DNA of 64,000 bases from Nonomuraea rhodomycinica (GTDB lineage: Bacteria; Actinomycetota; Actinomycetes; Streptosporangiales; Streptosporangiaceae): contig NZ_JABWGO010000003.1 in the NCBI RefSeq assembly GCF_013363995.1, positions 248,001 through 312,000 on the forward strand, given 5' to 3'. Under the pieces are notes generated by a model that was not told where the DNA came from, did no database searches, and saw nothing but the letters and a program-made list of their open reading frames with translations. Of this stretch, positions 17,342 through 25,517 are shown one piece after another. How positions within the stretch are numbered: position 1 is the stretch's first letter; each line of letters opens with the position of its first letter. The position numbers and the translations under genes are program-made.

Positions 17342-18514
17342 GTGTTCGGAATCATCCGCCCCTGTGTCACGCATGCCTGCGCGAGCGTGCGCGACGCGTG
17401 GCGCGCCCACCTGTGCGGCCTGTGCCTCACGCTGCGGGACGGGCAGGGCCAGGCCGCCCGGCTGGCCACCAACTACGACACGCTGATCGTCTCGGTGCTC
17501 ACCGAGGCGCAGCTCCCGTCCGCCTCCCCGCACCGCACCGCCGGTCCGTGCGCGCTGCGCGGGCTGCGCCGGGCCGACGTCGTGGACCACCGGGCGCGAG
17601 GGGCGCGGCTCGCCGCCTCGGTGTCGCTCGTCCTGGCCGCCGGGCGGCTCCGCGACCACGCCGCGGACGGCGACGCGGCCCCGGCGGCGGCCGCCGCGGG
17701 CCGCCTGCTGGCGACCCGCTGGGAGGCGGCCGGGGCGCGGCTCGGGGCGGAGGTGGGGTTCGACACCGCGACGCTGGCGGCGACGGCCGACCGGCAGGTC
17801 GACCTGGAGCGCCGCGCCGCCACGACCTTGCTCGGCCTGGACTCGCATGAGGCGGTCCCGGGCGCCGGGGGAGCGGGCGCGGGGGCGGGGAGGGTGGCGT
17901 TGCTGGAGCTGACGCGGCCCACCGAGGAGGCGGTCGCGGCGGCGTTCGCGCACACCGCCGTCCTCGCCGGCCGGCCCGGGAACGCCGCGGCGCTGGCCGA
18001 GATCGGCACGCTGTTCGGCCGCCTCGCCCATCTGCTCGACGCCGCCGAGGACCAGGAGGAGGACGCGGCGCGGGGCGCGTTCAACCCGCTCATCGCCACG
18101 GGCACCGGCCGCGAGGAGGCGCGGCGGCTCTGCGACGACGCCGCGCACGGCATCGCGCTCGCCGTACGGGACCTGGAGCTGGAGCAGCGGCACCTCGTGG
18201 AGGTGCTCCTCGGCACCGAGGTGCGGCGGGCGGTGGCCCGCGCCTTCGGCGGGCGCGAGACGGCGTCCGGCGGGCACGAGACGGCGTCCCGGCGGCGTCC
18301 CGCCTGGCCCCTGCGGACGGTGGCCGCCGCGGGCACCGTCTTCACGTGCGGGCTGTGGCGGCCGGAGTGGAGCGAGCTGAAGAGCGCCGCCTGGGACGAG
18401 CGCTGCTACCTGCGCGACGGATGCGACGGATGCGAGGGCTGCTGCGACTGCTGCCAGTGCTCATGCGACTGCTGTGACTGCTGCGACGGTTGCGACTGCT
18501 CCTGCGGCAACTGA
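17342..18514 (+). CDS. DUF5685 family protein with Cys-rich C-terminal tail
   Basis: Function unknown. The N-terminus MFGIIRPC and the HLCGLCLTLRDGQG motif near residue 25 match DUF5685; further conserved segments are TNYDTLIVSVLTEAQ and ARGAFNPL. The body is Ala-rich and helical, about 300 aa. The last 36 residues hold 16 cysteines in CC, CDC and CDGC patterns (codons 18404-18511). The N-terminal CxxC and the tail could bind metal or form an iron-sulfur site (inference). GTG 17342 follows GAGG closely. Two hairpins end the transcript. Confidence 0.75.
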   Translation: MFGIIRPCVTHACASVRDAWRAHLCGLCLTLRDGQGQAARLATNYDTLIVSVLTEAQLPSASPHRTAGPCALRGLRRADVVDHRARGARLAASVSLVLAAGRLRDHAADGDAAPAAAAAGRLLATRWEAAGARLGAEVGFDTATLAATADRQVDLERRAATTLLGLDSHEAVPGAGGAGAGAGRVALLELTRPTEEAVAAAFAHTAVLAGRPGNAAALAEIGTLFGRLAHLLDAAEDQEEDAARGAFNPLIATGTGREEARRLCDDAAHGIALAVRDLELEQRHLVEVLLGTEVRRAVARAFGGRETASGGHETASRRRPAWPLRTVAAAGTVFTCGLWRPEWSELKSAAWDERCYLRDGCDGCEGCCDCCQCSCDCCDCCDGCDCSCGN

Positions 18515-18605
18515 ACGCCGCGACGGCTCCTTTGCCATGACGAAGGCGCCGACGTGAAGGCACAGGGGGTCGCCGGCGTGCGGGCGCCGCTCCGCGGGCA
18601 TGGCG

Positions 18606-18671
18606 AACGCCGGTCCCCGTTCATCGGGAACCGGCGTCCAACAAGGCGCCCCCGGGCGGCTGCCCGGGGGC
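18606..18671. terminator. Two consecutive hairpins between convergent genes
   Basis: First stem: ACGCCGGT plus CCC paired with GGG plus ACCGGCGT (about 18607-18636), interrupted by one C/A mismatch. Second: perfect 10-bp stem GCCCCCGGGC / GCCCGGGGGC with a 4-nt loop (18648-18671). They separate the DUF5685 gene (+) and rbpA (-) and probably stop transcription both ways. Confidence 0.75.
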
Positions 18672-18691
18672 CTCACACCGTGAAGAGGAGT

Positions 18692-19036
18692 TCAGGCGCT
18701 CTTACGACGCTGGGCGCGCAGGACGGCCAGCCTCTCGTTGAGCACCTCCTCCAGGTCCTCGATCGACCGCCGCTCCAGCAGCATGTCCCAGTGCGTCCGC
18801 GGCGGCTTGGTCTTCTTCGACTCGGGCTGCTCGCCGTCCACCCGCGTCGCGGTGGCGCCGCACATGCGGCACTCCCACGTCGCGGGGATCTCGGCCTCGG
18901 CGGCGAGCGGTACCTCGAAGAGATGCCCCTTCGGACAGGTGTAAGACACCTCCTGGCGTGGGGCCAGATCCGTGTTACGGTCGTTCTCGTAGCTGGTTGC
19001 CCCGAGCCGGGTGCCACGAAGTGCTCGCTCGCCCAT
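18692..19036 (-). CDS. rbpA: RNA polymerase-binding protein RbpA
   Basis: Actinobacterial RNA polymerase accessory protein that binds group I/II sigma factors and stabilises the open complex. The zinc-binding core domain has YTCPKGH near residue 33 and ECRMCGA near 56. The basic linker (KKTKPPRTHWDMLLERR) and C-terminal sigma-interaction domain (SIEDLEEVLNERLAVLR) are intact. 114 aa, usual length. The ATG has AGGAGG 9 nt upstream. Transcribed from a SigR-consensus promoter, as reported for rbpA in Streptomyces. Confidence 0.96.
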   Translation of the reverse strand: MGERALRGTRLGATSYENDRNTDLAPRQEVSYTCPKGHLFEVPLAAEAEIPATWECRMCGATATRVDGEQPESKKTKPPRTHWDMLLERRSIEDLEEVLNERLAVLRAQRRKSA

Positions 19037-19094
19037 GTCTGAATGCCTCCTACAGGGCCCCCATTGCGCGGGGGGTCTGTCTCCCACGGTGTCT

Positions 19095-19120
19095 AACGCT
19101 TGATACCGTGATGGGATTCC
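19095..19120 (-). promoter_or_regulatory. SigR-type promoter of rbpA
   Basis: On the minus strand, GGAAT (19120-19116) is followed by exactly 18 bp and then GTT (19097-19095). This matches the GGAAT-N18-GTT consensus of the thiol-stress sigma factor SigR. It lies about 60 nt upstream of the rbpA start. Confidence 0.85.
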
Positions 19121-19253
19121 CACCCGTGGCGTGATCCAATCGCCCAGGGGCTCAGGAGTTCCCTCCAGAGGCGCGGCAACCCCTCTGAGACCGGCGTTCG
19201 CGCAGGTGCGGGCGCGGGCTCCAGGCCGGGCCGCAGCGCGCCGGCGGCGAGAT

Positions 19254-19868
19254 TCACGACGTCGCGGGCGCCCGCCGGCCCGACCGCCACGTCTCGGCCG
19301 CCAGCCACAGGCCACCCGCGGCGATGAGTGCGCCGTGCGCGACCCGCAGCGGGTACGGGCCGAAGAACTGCGGGATGAACAGCGCGAACCCGAGCGCGAG
19401 CGGCGCCGCGCTCCACGCGGCCATGAGGCCGGAGCGCCGCACCGCGACGGCGGCCATCACGGTCCCGACGCCGAGCAGCGCCAGCCCGGCGGCGAACATG
19501 GTCATCGCCACGGGATGGAACCGGAACTCGCCGGCGAGCTCCATGAGCGCGGGCGCGCCGTCGCGCAACGACCTGCGCGCGATCACGTGCAGCCCGAAGT
19601 CCTCGGCGCCGTAGTAGGGGAGCGTCAGGCCCGCGCCCACCCAGGTGATCGCCACGGCCCGCAGGGACAGCCGGCCGCCCAGCAGCTCGCGCAGCCCCAG
19701 CAGGCCGAGGCCCAGCAGGACGAACCCCAGCATGGCGGCCAGGTGCCCGGCCACCCAGGCGGGCGCGGCCATGGCGGCGGCGTCGTCCCCCGCGGGCCGT
19801 ACGGCCGGGTAGACGAGGAACAGCAGGCCGGCCGACGCCAGTGCCGCCGAGGTGAGACGAGGACTCAT
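19254..19868 (-). CDS. Integral membrane protein of unknown function
   Basis: 204 aa with about six hydrophobic helices (residues 5-20, 35-60, 75-90, 115-140, 150-170, 175-195) and few charges between them. The YYGAEDFGLHVIARR loop is the most distinctive segment. I do not recognise a family with certainty. The ATG has GGGAG 5 nt upstream. Two palindromic operator-like sites lie directly upstream, although no TetR gene is adjacent, so it is probably repressor-controlled in trans. Confidence 0.65.
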   Translation of the reverse strand: MSPRLTSAALASAGLLFLVYPAVRPAGDDAAAMAAPAWVAGHLAAMLGFVLLGLGLLGLRELLGGRLSLRAVAITWVGAGLTLPYYGAEDFGLHVIARRSLRDGAPALMELAGEFRFHPVAMTMFAAGLALLGVGTVMAAVAVRRSGLMAAWSAAPLALGFALFIPQFFGPYPLRVAHGALIAAGGLWLAAETWRSGRRAPATS

Positions 19869-19901
19869 GACCACTCCCAGGTGAAACCATCGCTCTGTGA
19901 T

Positions 19902-19950
19902 GAGAGCAATGCTCTCGCATTGGGGCGGCGCTCGTCAAGAGCGGTGCTCT
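19902..19950. promoter_or_regulatory. Orphan twin operators
   Basis: GAGAGCA-A-TGCTCTC (19902-19916) is a perfect palindrome. A second copy of the inner arms, AGAGC-ggt-GCTCT, is at 19938-19950. Centres are 35 bp apart. The layout resembles the TetR operators at 10099-10149, but no repressor gene adjoins them. The likely target is the membrane protein gene starting at 19868. Confidence 0.65.
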
Positions 19951-19984
19951 CTTTTCGGTGCTTCGGTCTCCTCCCGGGGGTTCG

Positions 19985-20485
19985 TCAGGGGCGGTTCAGC
20001 AGCGGGACCAGCGTGCGGTCCCCGAGGCGGGTCATGGCCGCCAGTGGCCGCGTGGCCGCCGCGACCAGCAGCGCCAGCCCGGGCTTGCCGCCGGCCCGCG
20101 CCAGCCGGGGCCCCAGGGCCGCCATGAGGGCCGTCAGGCCTGGCAGCGGCCGGATCCACAGGGTGATGTCCTCGATCAGCCCGTCCTCGTCCAGCCGGAG
20201 CAGCGCCGACTCCTCGATGGGCTGCGAGCCCAGCCGGGCGGTGGCCGCGACCATGCGGGTCCGCTCGTCGCCCACGTCGGTGTGGTAGCGCAGCTCCGCG
20301 AGCGCGCCCAGGGCCGCGGCGAAGACCGCTCGCACCCGCTCGTGCCCCTCGAAGGGGGCCGAGCCGGTGAGCGGGGAGTGGAAGGAGACCCGGGGCGACA
20401 GCGTCGCCATCACCGCGTCGACGTCCTTGGCCTCGCCCGCCTCGCGGTAGGCCCTCGCTGGTGAGTCCTGAATGTGAACTGACAT
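19985..20485 (-). CDS. SnoaL/NTF2-like protein
   Basis: 166-aa NTF2-like fold. Typical elements are YREAGEAKDVDAVMATLSPRVSFHSPLTG at the N-terminus and the strand-rich SALLRLDEDGLIEDITLWIRPL. Such proteins are small-molecule isomerases, cyclases or binding proteins; the substrate cannot be assigned. Divergent from an HxlR regulator, and its start codon (ATG at 20485) lies inside the putative HxlR operator, so direct repression is likely. Confidence 0.8.
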   Translation of the reverse strand: MSVHIQDSPARAYREAGEAKDVDAVMATLSPRVSFHSPLTGSAPFEGHERVRAVFAAALGALAELRYHTDVGDERTRMVAATARLGSQPIEESALLRLDEDGLIEDITLWIRPLPGLTALMAALGPRLARAGGKPGLALLVAAATRPLAAMTRLGDRTLVPLLNRP

Positions 20486-20493
20486 GAGTTCAC
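20474..20493. promoter_or_regulatory. HxlR operator
   Basis: Perfect inverted repeat GTGAACT / AGTTCAC with a 6-nt spacer. It lies between the divergent SnoaL gene and the HxlR gene and covers the SnoaL start codon; the HxlR start is 25 nt away. Binding here could regulate both genes. Confidence 0.75.
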
Positions 20494-20518
20494 TTTATCA
20501 ACCCACTAAGCTGGTGTC

Positions 20519-21091
20519 GTGAACAGGTTCGGTGAGATGCACTGCTCCATCGCCCAGGCCGTCGGCGTGCTCGGCGAGCCGTGGACGCCGCTGATCCTGC
20601 GCGACCTCTTCCTCGGCCTGAGCAGGTTCGACGAGCTGGCCGAGGACCTCGGCATCTCGCGCAACCTGCTGACCAGGCGGCTGGAGCACCTGGTGGCGGC
20701 GGGCGTCGTGGAGCGCCGCCCGTACCAGGAACGGCCGGTCCGCTACGCGTACGCGCTGACCCAGGCCGGCCGGGACGTGGTGCCCGCGCTGTTCACGCTG
20801 ATGGCCTGGGGCGACCGCTGGGCCACGCCGCCCGGCGGCCCGCCCGCGCTGCTCGTCCACTCCTGCGGCGAGCGGTTCACCCCCGTCGTGACCTGCCCCC
20901 ACTGCGGCGGCGCGGCGGACGCCGACACGGTCACCGCCGTCGCCGGGCCCGGCGCGGCCCAGGGGCCCGGCACGATGGTCCTCGCCGCGCCGGGCCCGGC
21001 CCGCGCGGACGGCGGCGGGGAGTCAGATCCGGTGCGGCACCTCGTTGCCCGCGTCCCGGATGGCCCTGGGCAGGTTGACCAGGGCCAGTAG
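20519..21091 (+). CDS. HxlR family regulator with CxxC C-terminal segment
   Basis: MarR-like HxlR winged helix over residues 5-100: CSIAQAVGVLGEPWTPLILRDLFLGLSRFDEL, then GISRNLLTRRLEHLVAAGVV. The early cysteine (C8) is the redox-active position in several HxlR proteins. A CPHCGG motif near residue 127 could bind zinc. GTG start. The final 20 or so residues read antisense through the end of the convergent MFS gene (69-nt overlap), which is unusual and suggests a lost stop. Confidence 0.85.
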   Translation: MNRFGEMHCSIAQAVGVLGEPWTPLILRDLFLGLSRFDELAEDLGISRNLLTRRLEHLVAAGVVERRPYQERPVRYAYALTQAGRDVVPALFTLMAWGDRWATPPGGPPALLVHSCGERFTPVVTCPHCGGAADADTVTAVAGPGAAQGPGTMVLAAPGPARADGGGESDPVRHLVARVPDGPGQVDQGQ

Positions 21092-22468
21092 CACGAAGCC
21101 CACCACGAAGAAGACGATCATGGAGACCATGGCCATCCGGTAGCTGTTGGTGAGCTGCAGCGCGATCGTCACCGTCAGCGCGCCGATGAACGCCGAGCCC
21201 TTGTCGCTGATCTGGAGCAGGCTGAAGTACTCCGCCTCCCGCCCCTTGGGGATCACCTGCGAGAACAGCGAGCGCGACAGCGCCTGGGTGCCGCCGAGCA
21301 CGATCGCGATGGCCAGCGCCATGAGGTAGAACTGCGTCGCCTGCCCCTCCTGGACGAACAGCGCGGCGACGACGATGGCCGTCCAGACCACCAGGCTGGC
21401 CAGCACGGTCCGCTTGGTGCCGTACCGGCGGGCCAGCAGGCCCAGCAGCAGCGCGCCGAAGAACGCCACGAACTGCACCATGAGGATCGCGCTGATCTGC
21501 ACCGTCTTGCTCAGCTTCAGCGCCTCCGAGGCGAAGGCCGCGCTGTTGCCGATGACGGTCTGGATGCCGTCGTTGTAGACGAGGTAGGCCACCAGGAACA
21601 GCAGGGTCAGCGGGTAGCGCCGCAGTTCGGCCAGCGTGCGGCCGAGCTGACGGAAGCTGCCCGCCACCGAGCGCAGCGCCGTGCCCTCGTGGGCGGGCAC
21701 CGGCCGGTTGCGCAGCCGCAGCAGCGGCACGATCGTGAACGTCGCCCACCACAGCCCGGCCGACATCATGCTGATCCGCACCGACATGCCCTCGCTGAGG
21801 CCCAGGCTCTCGTGCTGGAGGTAGAGCACCAGGTTGAGGGCCAGCAGCAGGCCGCCGCCGAGGTAGCCGATCGCCCAGCCGCGCGAGGACACCGCGTCGC
21901 GCTCGTCCGGGGTGGAGATCTGCGGCAGGAACGAGTCGTAGACGACCACCGACGAGCCGTAGGCCAGGTTGGCGACGACGAACAGCGCGCCGCCGAGCAG
22001 GTAGCGGTCTCCCTCGACGAAGTACAGGCCCATGGTGGCCAGCGCGCCGACGTAGGCGAAGGCGCCGAGCAGCTCGCGCTTGCGGCCGGTGTGGTCAGCC
22101 AGCGCCCCCACGATCGGCAGGAAGACGATCTGCAGGAACACCGCGACGGTCAGCGTCAGCCCGAAGAACGCCGCGGGCCGCACGTCGGCGCCGAGCACGT
22201 CCACGTACCCGAGCCCGGGATGCGCGGCGGCCAGCTTGTCGAAGTCGCGCGCGCACGTCTCGGCCGCGACCGCCGGGAAGTCCTTCGCGCAGGCCGCGGT
22301 GCGCGCCACCGGGATCAGGTACGGGCCGAGGAACACCGAGATGATCGTGGTGTAGAACGCGGAGTTGGCCCAGTCGTAGACGTACCAGCCGCGCTGCTCC
22401 CGCCGGCGGGCGGCCGGGGAGTCGGCGGTGGGGTCGTCGGGAACCGCGGGGGGTGCGGGTACGGGCAT
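21023..22468 (-). CDS. MFS transporter, UMF1 (Atg22-like) family
   Basis: Twelve-helix transporter of 481 aa. WYVYDWANSAFYTTIISVF near residue 30 is the hallmark of UMF1/Atg22-like carriers. Others are ALADHTGRKRELLGAF (motif A), SRGWAIGYLGGGLLLALNL and the C-terminal half LGGTQALSRSLFSQVIPKGREAEYFSLL. A loop of about 50 residues with two Cys lies between TM1 and TM2 (ACAKDFPAVAAETCARDF). Substrate unknown; vacuolar Atg22 exports amino acids. The GDPD gene lies upstream in the same direction. Confidence 0.88.
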   Translation of the reverse strand: MPVPAPPAVPDDPTADSPAARRREQRGWYVYDWANSAFYTTIISVFLGPYLIPVARTAACAKDFPAVAAETCARDFDKLAAAHPGLGYVDVLGADVRPAAFFGLTLTVAVFLQIVFLPIVGALADHTGRKRELLGAFAYVGALATMGLYFVEGDRYLLGGALFVVANLAYGSSVVVYDSFLPQISTPDERDAVSSRGWAIGYLGGGLLLALNLVLYLQHESLGLSEGMSVRISMMSAGLWWATFTIVPLLRLRNRPVPAHEGTALRSVAGSFRQLGRTLAELRRYPLTLLFLVAYLVYNDGIQTVIGNSAAFASEALKLSKTVQISAILMVQFVAFFGALLLGLLARRYGTKRTVLASLVVWTAIVVAALFVQEGQATQFYLMALAIAIVLGGTQALSRSLFSQVIPKGREAEYFSLLQISDKGSAFIGALTVTIALQLTNSYRMAMVSMIVFFVVGFVLLALVNLPRAIRDAGNEVPHRI

Positions 22469-22543
22469 GGTGTCGAGTCGCTCCTAGGACGCTGTCCGGG
22501 CTGCTGTCCGCGCTGCTGTACGAGCTGCTGTGCGAGCCACCGC

Positions 22544-23344
22544 TCAGGCCGCCATGCGGCCGGGATGCCACTGGCCGCGGCGGTCGAGCACCTCGCGCAG
22601 GCCGGTGATGTCGTCCGTCATGATGCCGTCGACCCCGAGGTCGAGCAGCCCGTCCATGCGGGCGCGGTCGTTGACGGTCCACACGTGCACCTGCATGCCG
22701 ATCGCGTGCGCCGTGCGGACCAGCCGGCCCGTGGTGACGCGCAGCCCGCGAAAGCCCATCGGCACCTGCGCGCACGGCACGCCCGCCCGTGACAGGCGGG
22801 CGAGCATGCGGCCGTAGCCCGAGGTCGAGGCGGCGGCGCGCAGCGCGGCCACGCCGCGCGGGCCGAGCGCCGAGCAGACCTCGCGGCCGAGCGCGGCCCG
22901 GGCCATCAGCAGCCGCTCGTCGGAGAACGACGTCAGGCAGATCCGCTCGTAGGAGTTGGTGCGCCTGATCGCGTCGGCCAGCGGCGCGATGGCGCCGGCC
23001 TCCTTCACGTCGATGTTGAAACGCGCCTCCGGCCAGGTGCCGAGCAGGTCCTCCAGCAGCGGGATCTCGTGCTCCCCGCCGATCCTGGCCCGGGCGGCCT
23101 CGCGGTAGGGCAGCTCCGACAGGCGTCCCCGCCGGTCGGTGACCCGGTCGAGCGTCGGGTCGTGGAAGGCCAGCAGCACGCCGTCGGCCGTGGCCCGCGC
23201 GTCGGTCTCCAGGTAGGTGTAGCCCAGCCGGACCGCCCGCTCGAAGGCCGCGGCGGAGTTCTCCGCGCCCTCGGCCGCGCCCCCGCGATGGGCGAAGGCG
23301 AGCGGGCCCGGATGGTCGAGAAAGGCGAAACGACGGCTGAGCAC
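22544..23344 (-). CDS. Glycerophosphodiester phosphodiesterase
   Basis: TIM-barrel phosphodiesterase releasing glycerol 3-phosphate from phospholipid head-group diesters. AHRGGAAEGAENSAAAF holds the first catalytic His and Glu. YLETDARATADGVLLAFHDPTLDRVT supplies the metal-binding Glu-x-Asp and second His. FNIDVKE and VHVWTVNDRARMDGLLDLGVDGIMTD close the barrel. No signal peptide, so it is cytoplasmic. The start is GTG 23344; SD-like AGGA sits only 1 nt upstream, so translation may be weak or begin elsewhere. The 75-bp gap before the MFS gene has a 12-bp CTGCTGT microrepeat. Confidence 0.92.
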   Translation of the reverse strand: MLSRRFAFLDHPGPLAFAHRGGAAEGAENSAAAFERAVRLGYTYLETDARATADGVLLAFHDPTLDRVTDRRGRLSELPYREAARARIGGEHEIPLLEDLLGTWPEARFNIDVKEAGAIAPLADAIRRTNSYERICLTSFSDERLLMARAALGREVCSALGPRGVAALRAAASTSGYGRMLARLSRAGVPCAQVPMGFRGLRVTTGRLVRTAHAIGMQVHVWTVNDRARMDGLLDLGVDGIMTDDITGLREVLDRRGQWHPGRMAA

Positions 23345-23419
23345 GTCCTGAAGTATGCCTTCCGTGGATGCCGATGTGGATGCGGACGACGGTTACGAAT
23401 CAGCGAGCATCCCCCAAAA

Positions 23420-23971
23420 TCAGGGAGACTCAGGCACCTCAGCCAGATTCTGCCACTCCTGGCGGCGCGCCTCGGCCAGCGCGATGGCGGCGGCCACGGC
23501 GACGTTGACCGACCCGACGCGGCCGACCTGCGGGATGTAGCAGGCGCCGTCCACGGCGTCCAGCAGGGCGGGCGAGCAGCCGTGGTCCTCGCTGCCGACC
23601 ACCAGGCACACGTCGCGGTCGAGGTCGGCCCGGTGCAGCGGCGCGGCCCCGGCGGTCAGCTCGATCGCGAGCACCGTGTAGCCGTCGTCGCGGGCCGCCT
23701 TGACGGCGTCGCCGGCCGGCATCGCCTCGTGCCAGGTGACCAGCCGCTCGGTGCCGAGCGCGGTCTTGCCGGCCTTGGGGTTGGTCGGCGGGGTGGCGTT
23801 GCCGGCCAGCCAGATCTGGTCGGCGCCGAACGCGGCGGCGGTCCGGAAGATCGACCCCACGTTGAACGGGCCGGTGACCGACTCGAGGATCAGGGAGAGC
23901 CGGTTGCCCGTCTGACGCCGCCAGGCGCGGTTGAGCCGTTTGACGTCGGTGGGGCGCAGCTGCCTTCTCAT
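23420..23971 (-). CDS. TrmH family RNA 2'-O-methyltransferase
   Basis: SPOUT methyltransferase of the SpoU/TrmH family. All three SPOUT motifs are visible: ESVTGPFNVGSIFRTA, VVGSEDHGCSP and IPQVGRVGSVNVAVAAAIALAE, which form the knotted SAM site. 183 aa, minimal length. The target nucleotide cannot be deduced; the N-terminus MRRQLRPTDVKRLNRAWRR is basic and likely binds RNA. The start overlaps the upstream methyltransferase stop (ATGA), so the two are coupled. Confidence 0.92.
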   Translation of the reverse strand: MRRQLRPTDVKRLNRAWRRQTGNRLSLILESVTGPFNVGSIFRTAAAFGADQIWLAGNATPPTNPKAGKTALGTERLVTWHEAMPAGDAVKAARDDGYTVLAIELTAGAAPLHRADLDRDVCLVVGSEDHGCSPALLDAVDGACYIPQVGRVGSVNVAVAAAIALAEARRQEWQNLAEVPESP

Positions 23972-24558
23972 GCTTCCACTTTCAGGATTCGGTAGGCGGC
24001 CCGGGAGGCCTCGCGGGAGGCCTGCCAGCCCTGCTCGCCCAGCCAGCGCTGCAGGGAGTCGGAGCCGAGGTGTTTCTGGACGACCAGGTAGGCGACGCCG
24101 CCCGGCGCGAGGCGCGACAGCCACCTGGTGAGCATCGCGTGCAGGGCCGGCTTGCCGATGCGGATCGCCGGGTTGGACCAGATGGCCTGGAAGGTCACCT
24201 CGTCCGGCATCTCGTCGGCGTGCACGGCCCGCACCCCGCCGAGGCCCGCGGCCCGCGCGTTGCGCTCGGTGAGCTCCACGCTGCGGCGGTTGACGTCGAC
24301 GGCCCACACCGTCGCCTCCGGGGCGCGCGAGGCCATGGTCAGCGCGATCGGGCCGTAGCCGCATCCGAGGTCCAGCAGGTCGCCCTCCCGCGGCGGGGGC
24401 GGGACGGTCTCCAGCAGGACGCGCGTGCCGAGGTCGACCCGCTCGGGCGAGAACACGCCCCGGTCGGTCTCCAGCCGCAGGTGCAGGTCGGGCAGCACCA
24501 GATCGACGGTTCCCGGCCTGCTGGCGGCTCCCGGCTGTTCGGAGAAGTAGTGGGCCAC
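23968..24558 (-). CDS. Class I SAM methyltransferase, RsmC-like
   Basis: RsmC-type single-domain methyltransferase of 196 aa. The N-terminus MAHYFSEQPGAASRPGTVDLVLPDL is standard. SAM motif I is LLDLGCGYGPIAL and the second acidic end is VWAVDVNRRSVELTERNA. The catalytic NPP motif here reads SNPAIRIGKPALH, with Ala instead of the second Pro. GTG 24558 is chosen by alignment of this N-terminus; no strong ribosome-binding site. Co-translated with the TrmH gene, consistent with RNA modification. Confidence 0.88.
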   Translation of the reverse strand: MAHYFSEQPGAASRPGTVDLVLPDLHLRLETDRGVFSPERVDLGTRVLLETVPPPPREGDLLDLGCGYGPIALTMASRAPEATVWAVDVNRRSVELTERNARAAGLGGVRAVHADEMPDEVTFQAIWSNPAIRIGKPALHAMLTRWLSRLAPGGVAYLVVQKHLGSDSLQRWLGEQGWQASREASRAAYRILKVEA

Positions 24559-24569
24559 GTGCCTGAACG

Positions 24570-25517
24570 TTACGGGATCCGCGCACCGAACAGGACGGCG
24601 GCGCCCGCCACCAGCACCCCCGCGACGATCGCCGCCACGATGAACCACTGCGTGATCTCCTGGTTCACCAGCTTGAACCCGAGCGAGGTGCCGATCTGCT
24701 CGTAGACGTCGCGCAGCTCGCTGCCCGACTCGGCGGTGTAGGCCCGGCCGCTGGTGCCGTCGGACAGCGACTGCAGGGTCTGCTTGTTCACGGGCACGTT
24801 GACCGGCCGGCCGTCGATGGAGACCGTGCCCTCCTGCGTGCCGTACGCGATCGTGGAGACGGGGACGCGGGCCTGCTTGGCCGCGTCGATCGCCTCGCTG
24901 ACCGAGCGGCCGGAGGTGTTGTCGCCGTCGGACAGCAGCACGATCGCGGCCGGCGGCGGGTCGGTGACCGCCTCCTGGTCGAACGAGCGGACCGAGTCGA
25001 GCGCGTTGAAGACCGCCTCGCCGATGGCCGTGCCCGGCCGGGTCGACAGGTTGCCGATGGCGGTCATCACGGCCTGGTGGTCGGTGGTGGGGGAGATGAC
25101 GACGTTCGCGGAGCGGGCGAAGGAGACCACGCCCACGTTGAACCGGTCGGGCAGCTCCTTGACGAACGCCTGGGCCGCGGTCTTGGCCGCGCTGATCCGG
25201 TTGGGCCGCACGTCGCCGGCGTCCATCGACAGCGACACGTCCAGCGCGATCATGATGGTGGCGCGGTCGCGCGGCACGCGCACCTGGTCGGCGGGCTTGG
25301 CCGCGCCGAGCACCAGCAGCGCCATCATCAGCAGGAACAGCCCGGGCGCGACGTGCCGGCGCCAGCCCGGCCCGGCGGGCGCGACGAGGTCGAGCAGCGC
25401 CAGGTTGGTGAAGCGCACGGTGTAGCGGCGCCGGGCGAACTGCGCGGCGACGTAGCCGGCGGCGAGCAGCACGAGCAGCGCGAACAGCCACAGCCACGCG
25501 GGAGACAGGAAGGTCAT
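24570..25517 (-). CDS. VWA domain membrane protein (BatA-like)
   Basis: Two N-terminal membrane helices (residues 5-25 and 55-75), then a von Willebrand A domain with the MIDAS motif DVSLSM, a conserved Thr in [10 protein letters not shown] and [12 protein letters not shown]-terminal helix near 290-310 completes the membrane anchor. Third gene of a MoxR-DUF58-VWA operon, a widespread arrangement in which the MoxR AAA+ ATPase is thought to act as a chaperone and metal insertase together with VWA proteins. The start overlaps the DUF58 gene stop by 4 nt. Confidence 0.9.
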   Translation of the reverse strand: MTFLSPAWLWLFALLVLLAAGYVAAQFARRRYTVRFTNLALLDLVAPAGPGWRRHVAPGLFLLMMALLVLGAAKPADQVRVPRDRATIMIALDVSLSMDAGDVRPNRISAAKTAAQAFVKELPDRFNVGVVSFARSANVVISPTTDHQAVMTAIGNLSTRPGTAIGEAVFNALDSVRSFDQEAVTDPPPAAIVLLSDGDNTSGRSVSEAIDAAKQARVPVSTIAYGTQEGTVSIDGRPVNVPVNKQTLQSLSDGTSGRAYTAESGSELRDVYEQIGTSLGFKLVNQEITQWFIVAAIVAGVLVAGAAVLFGARIP

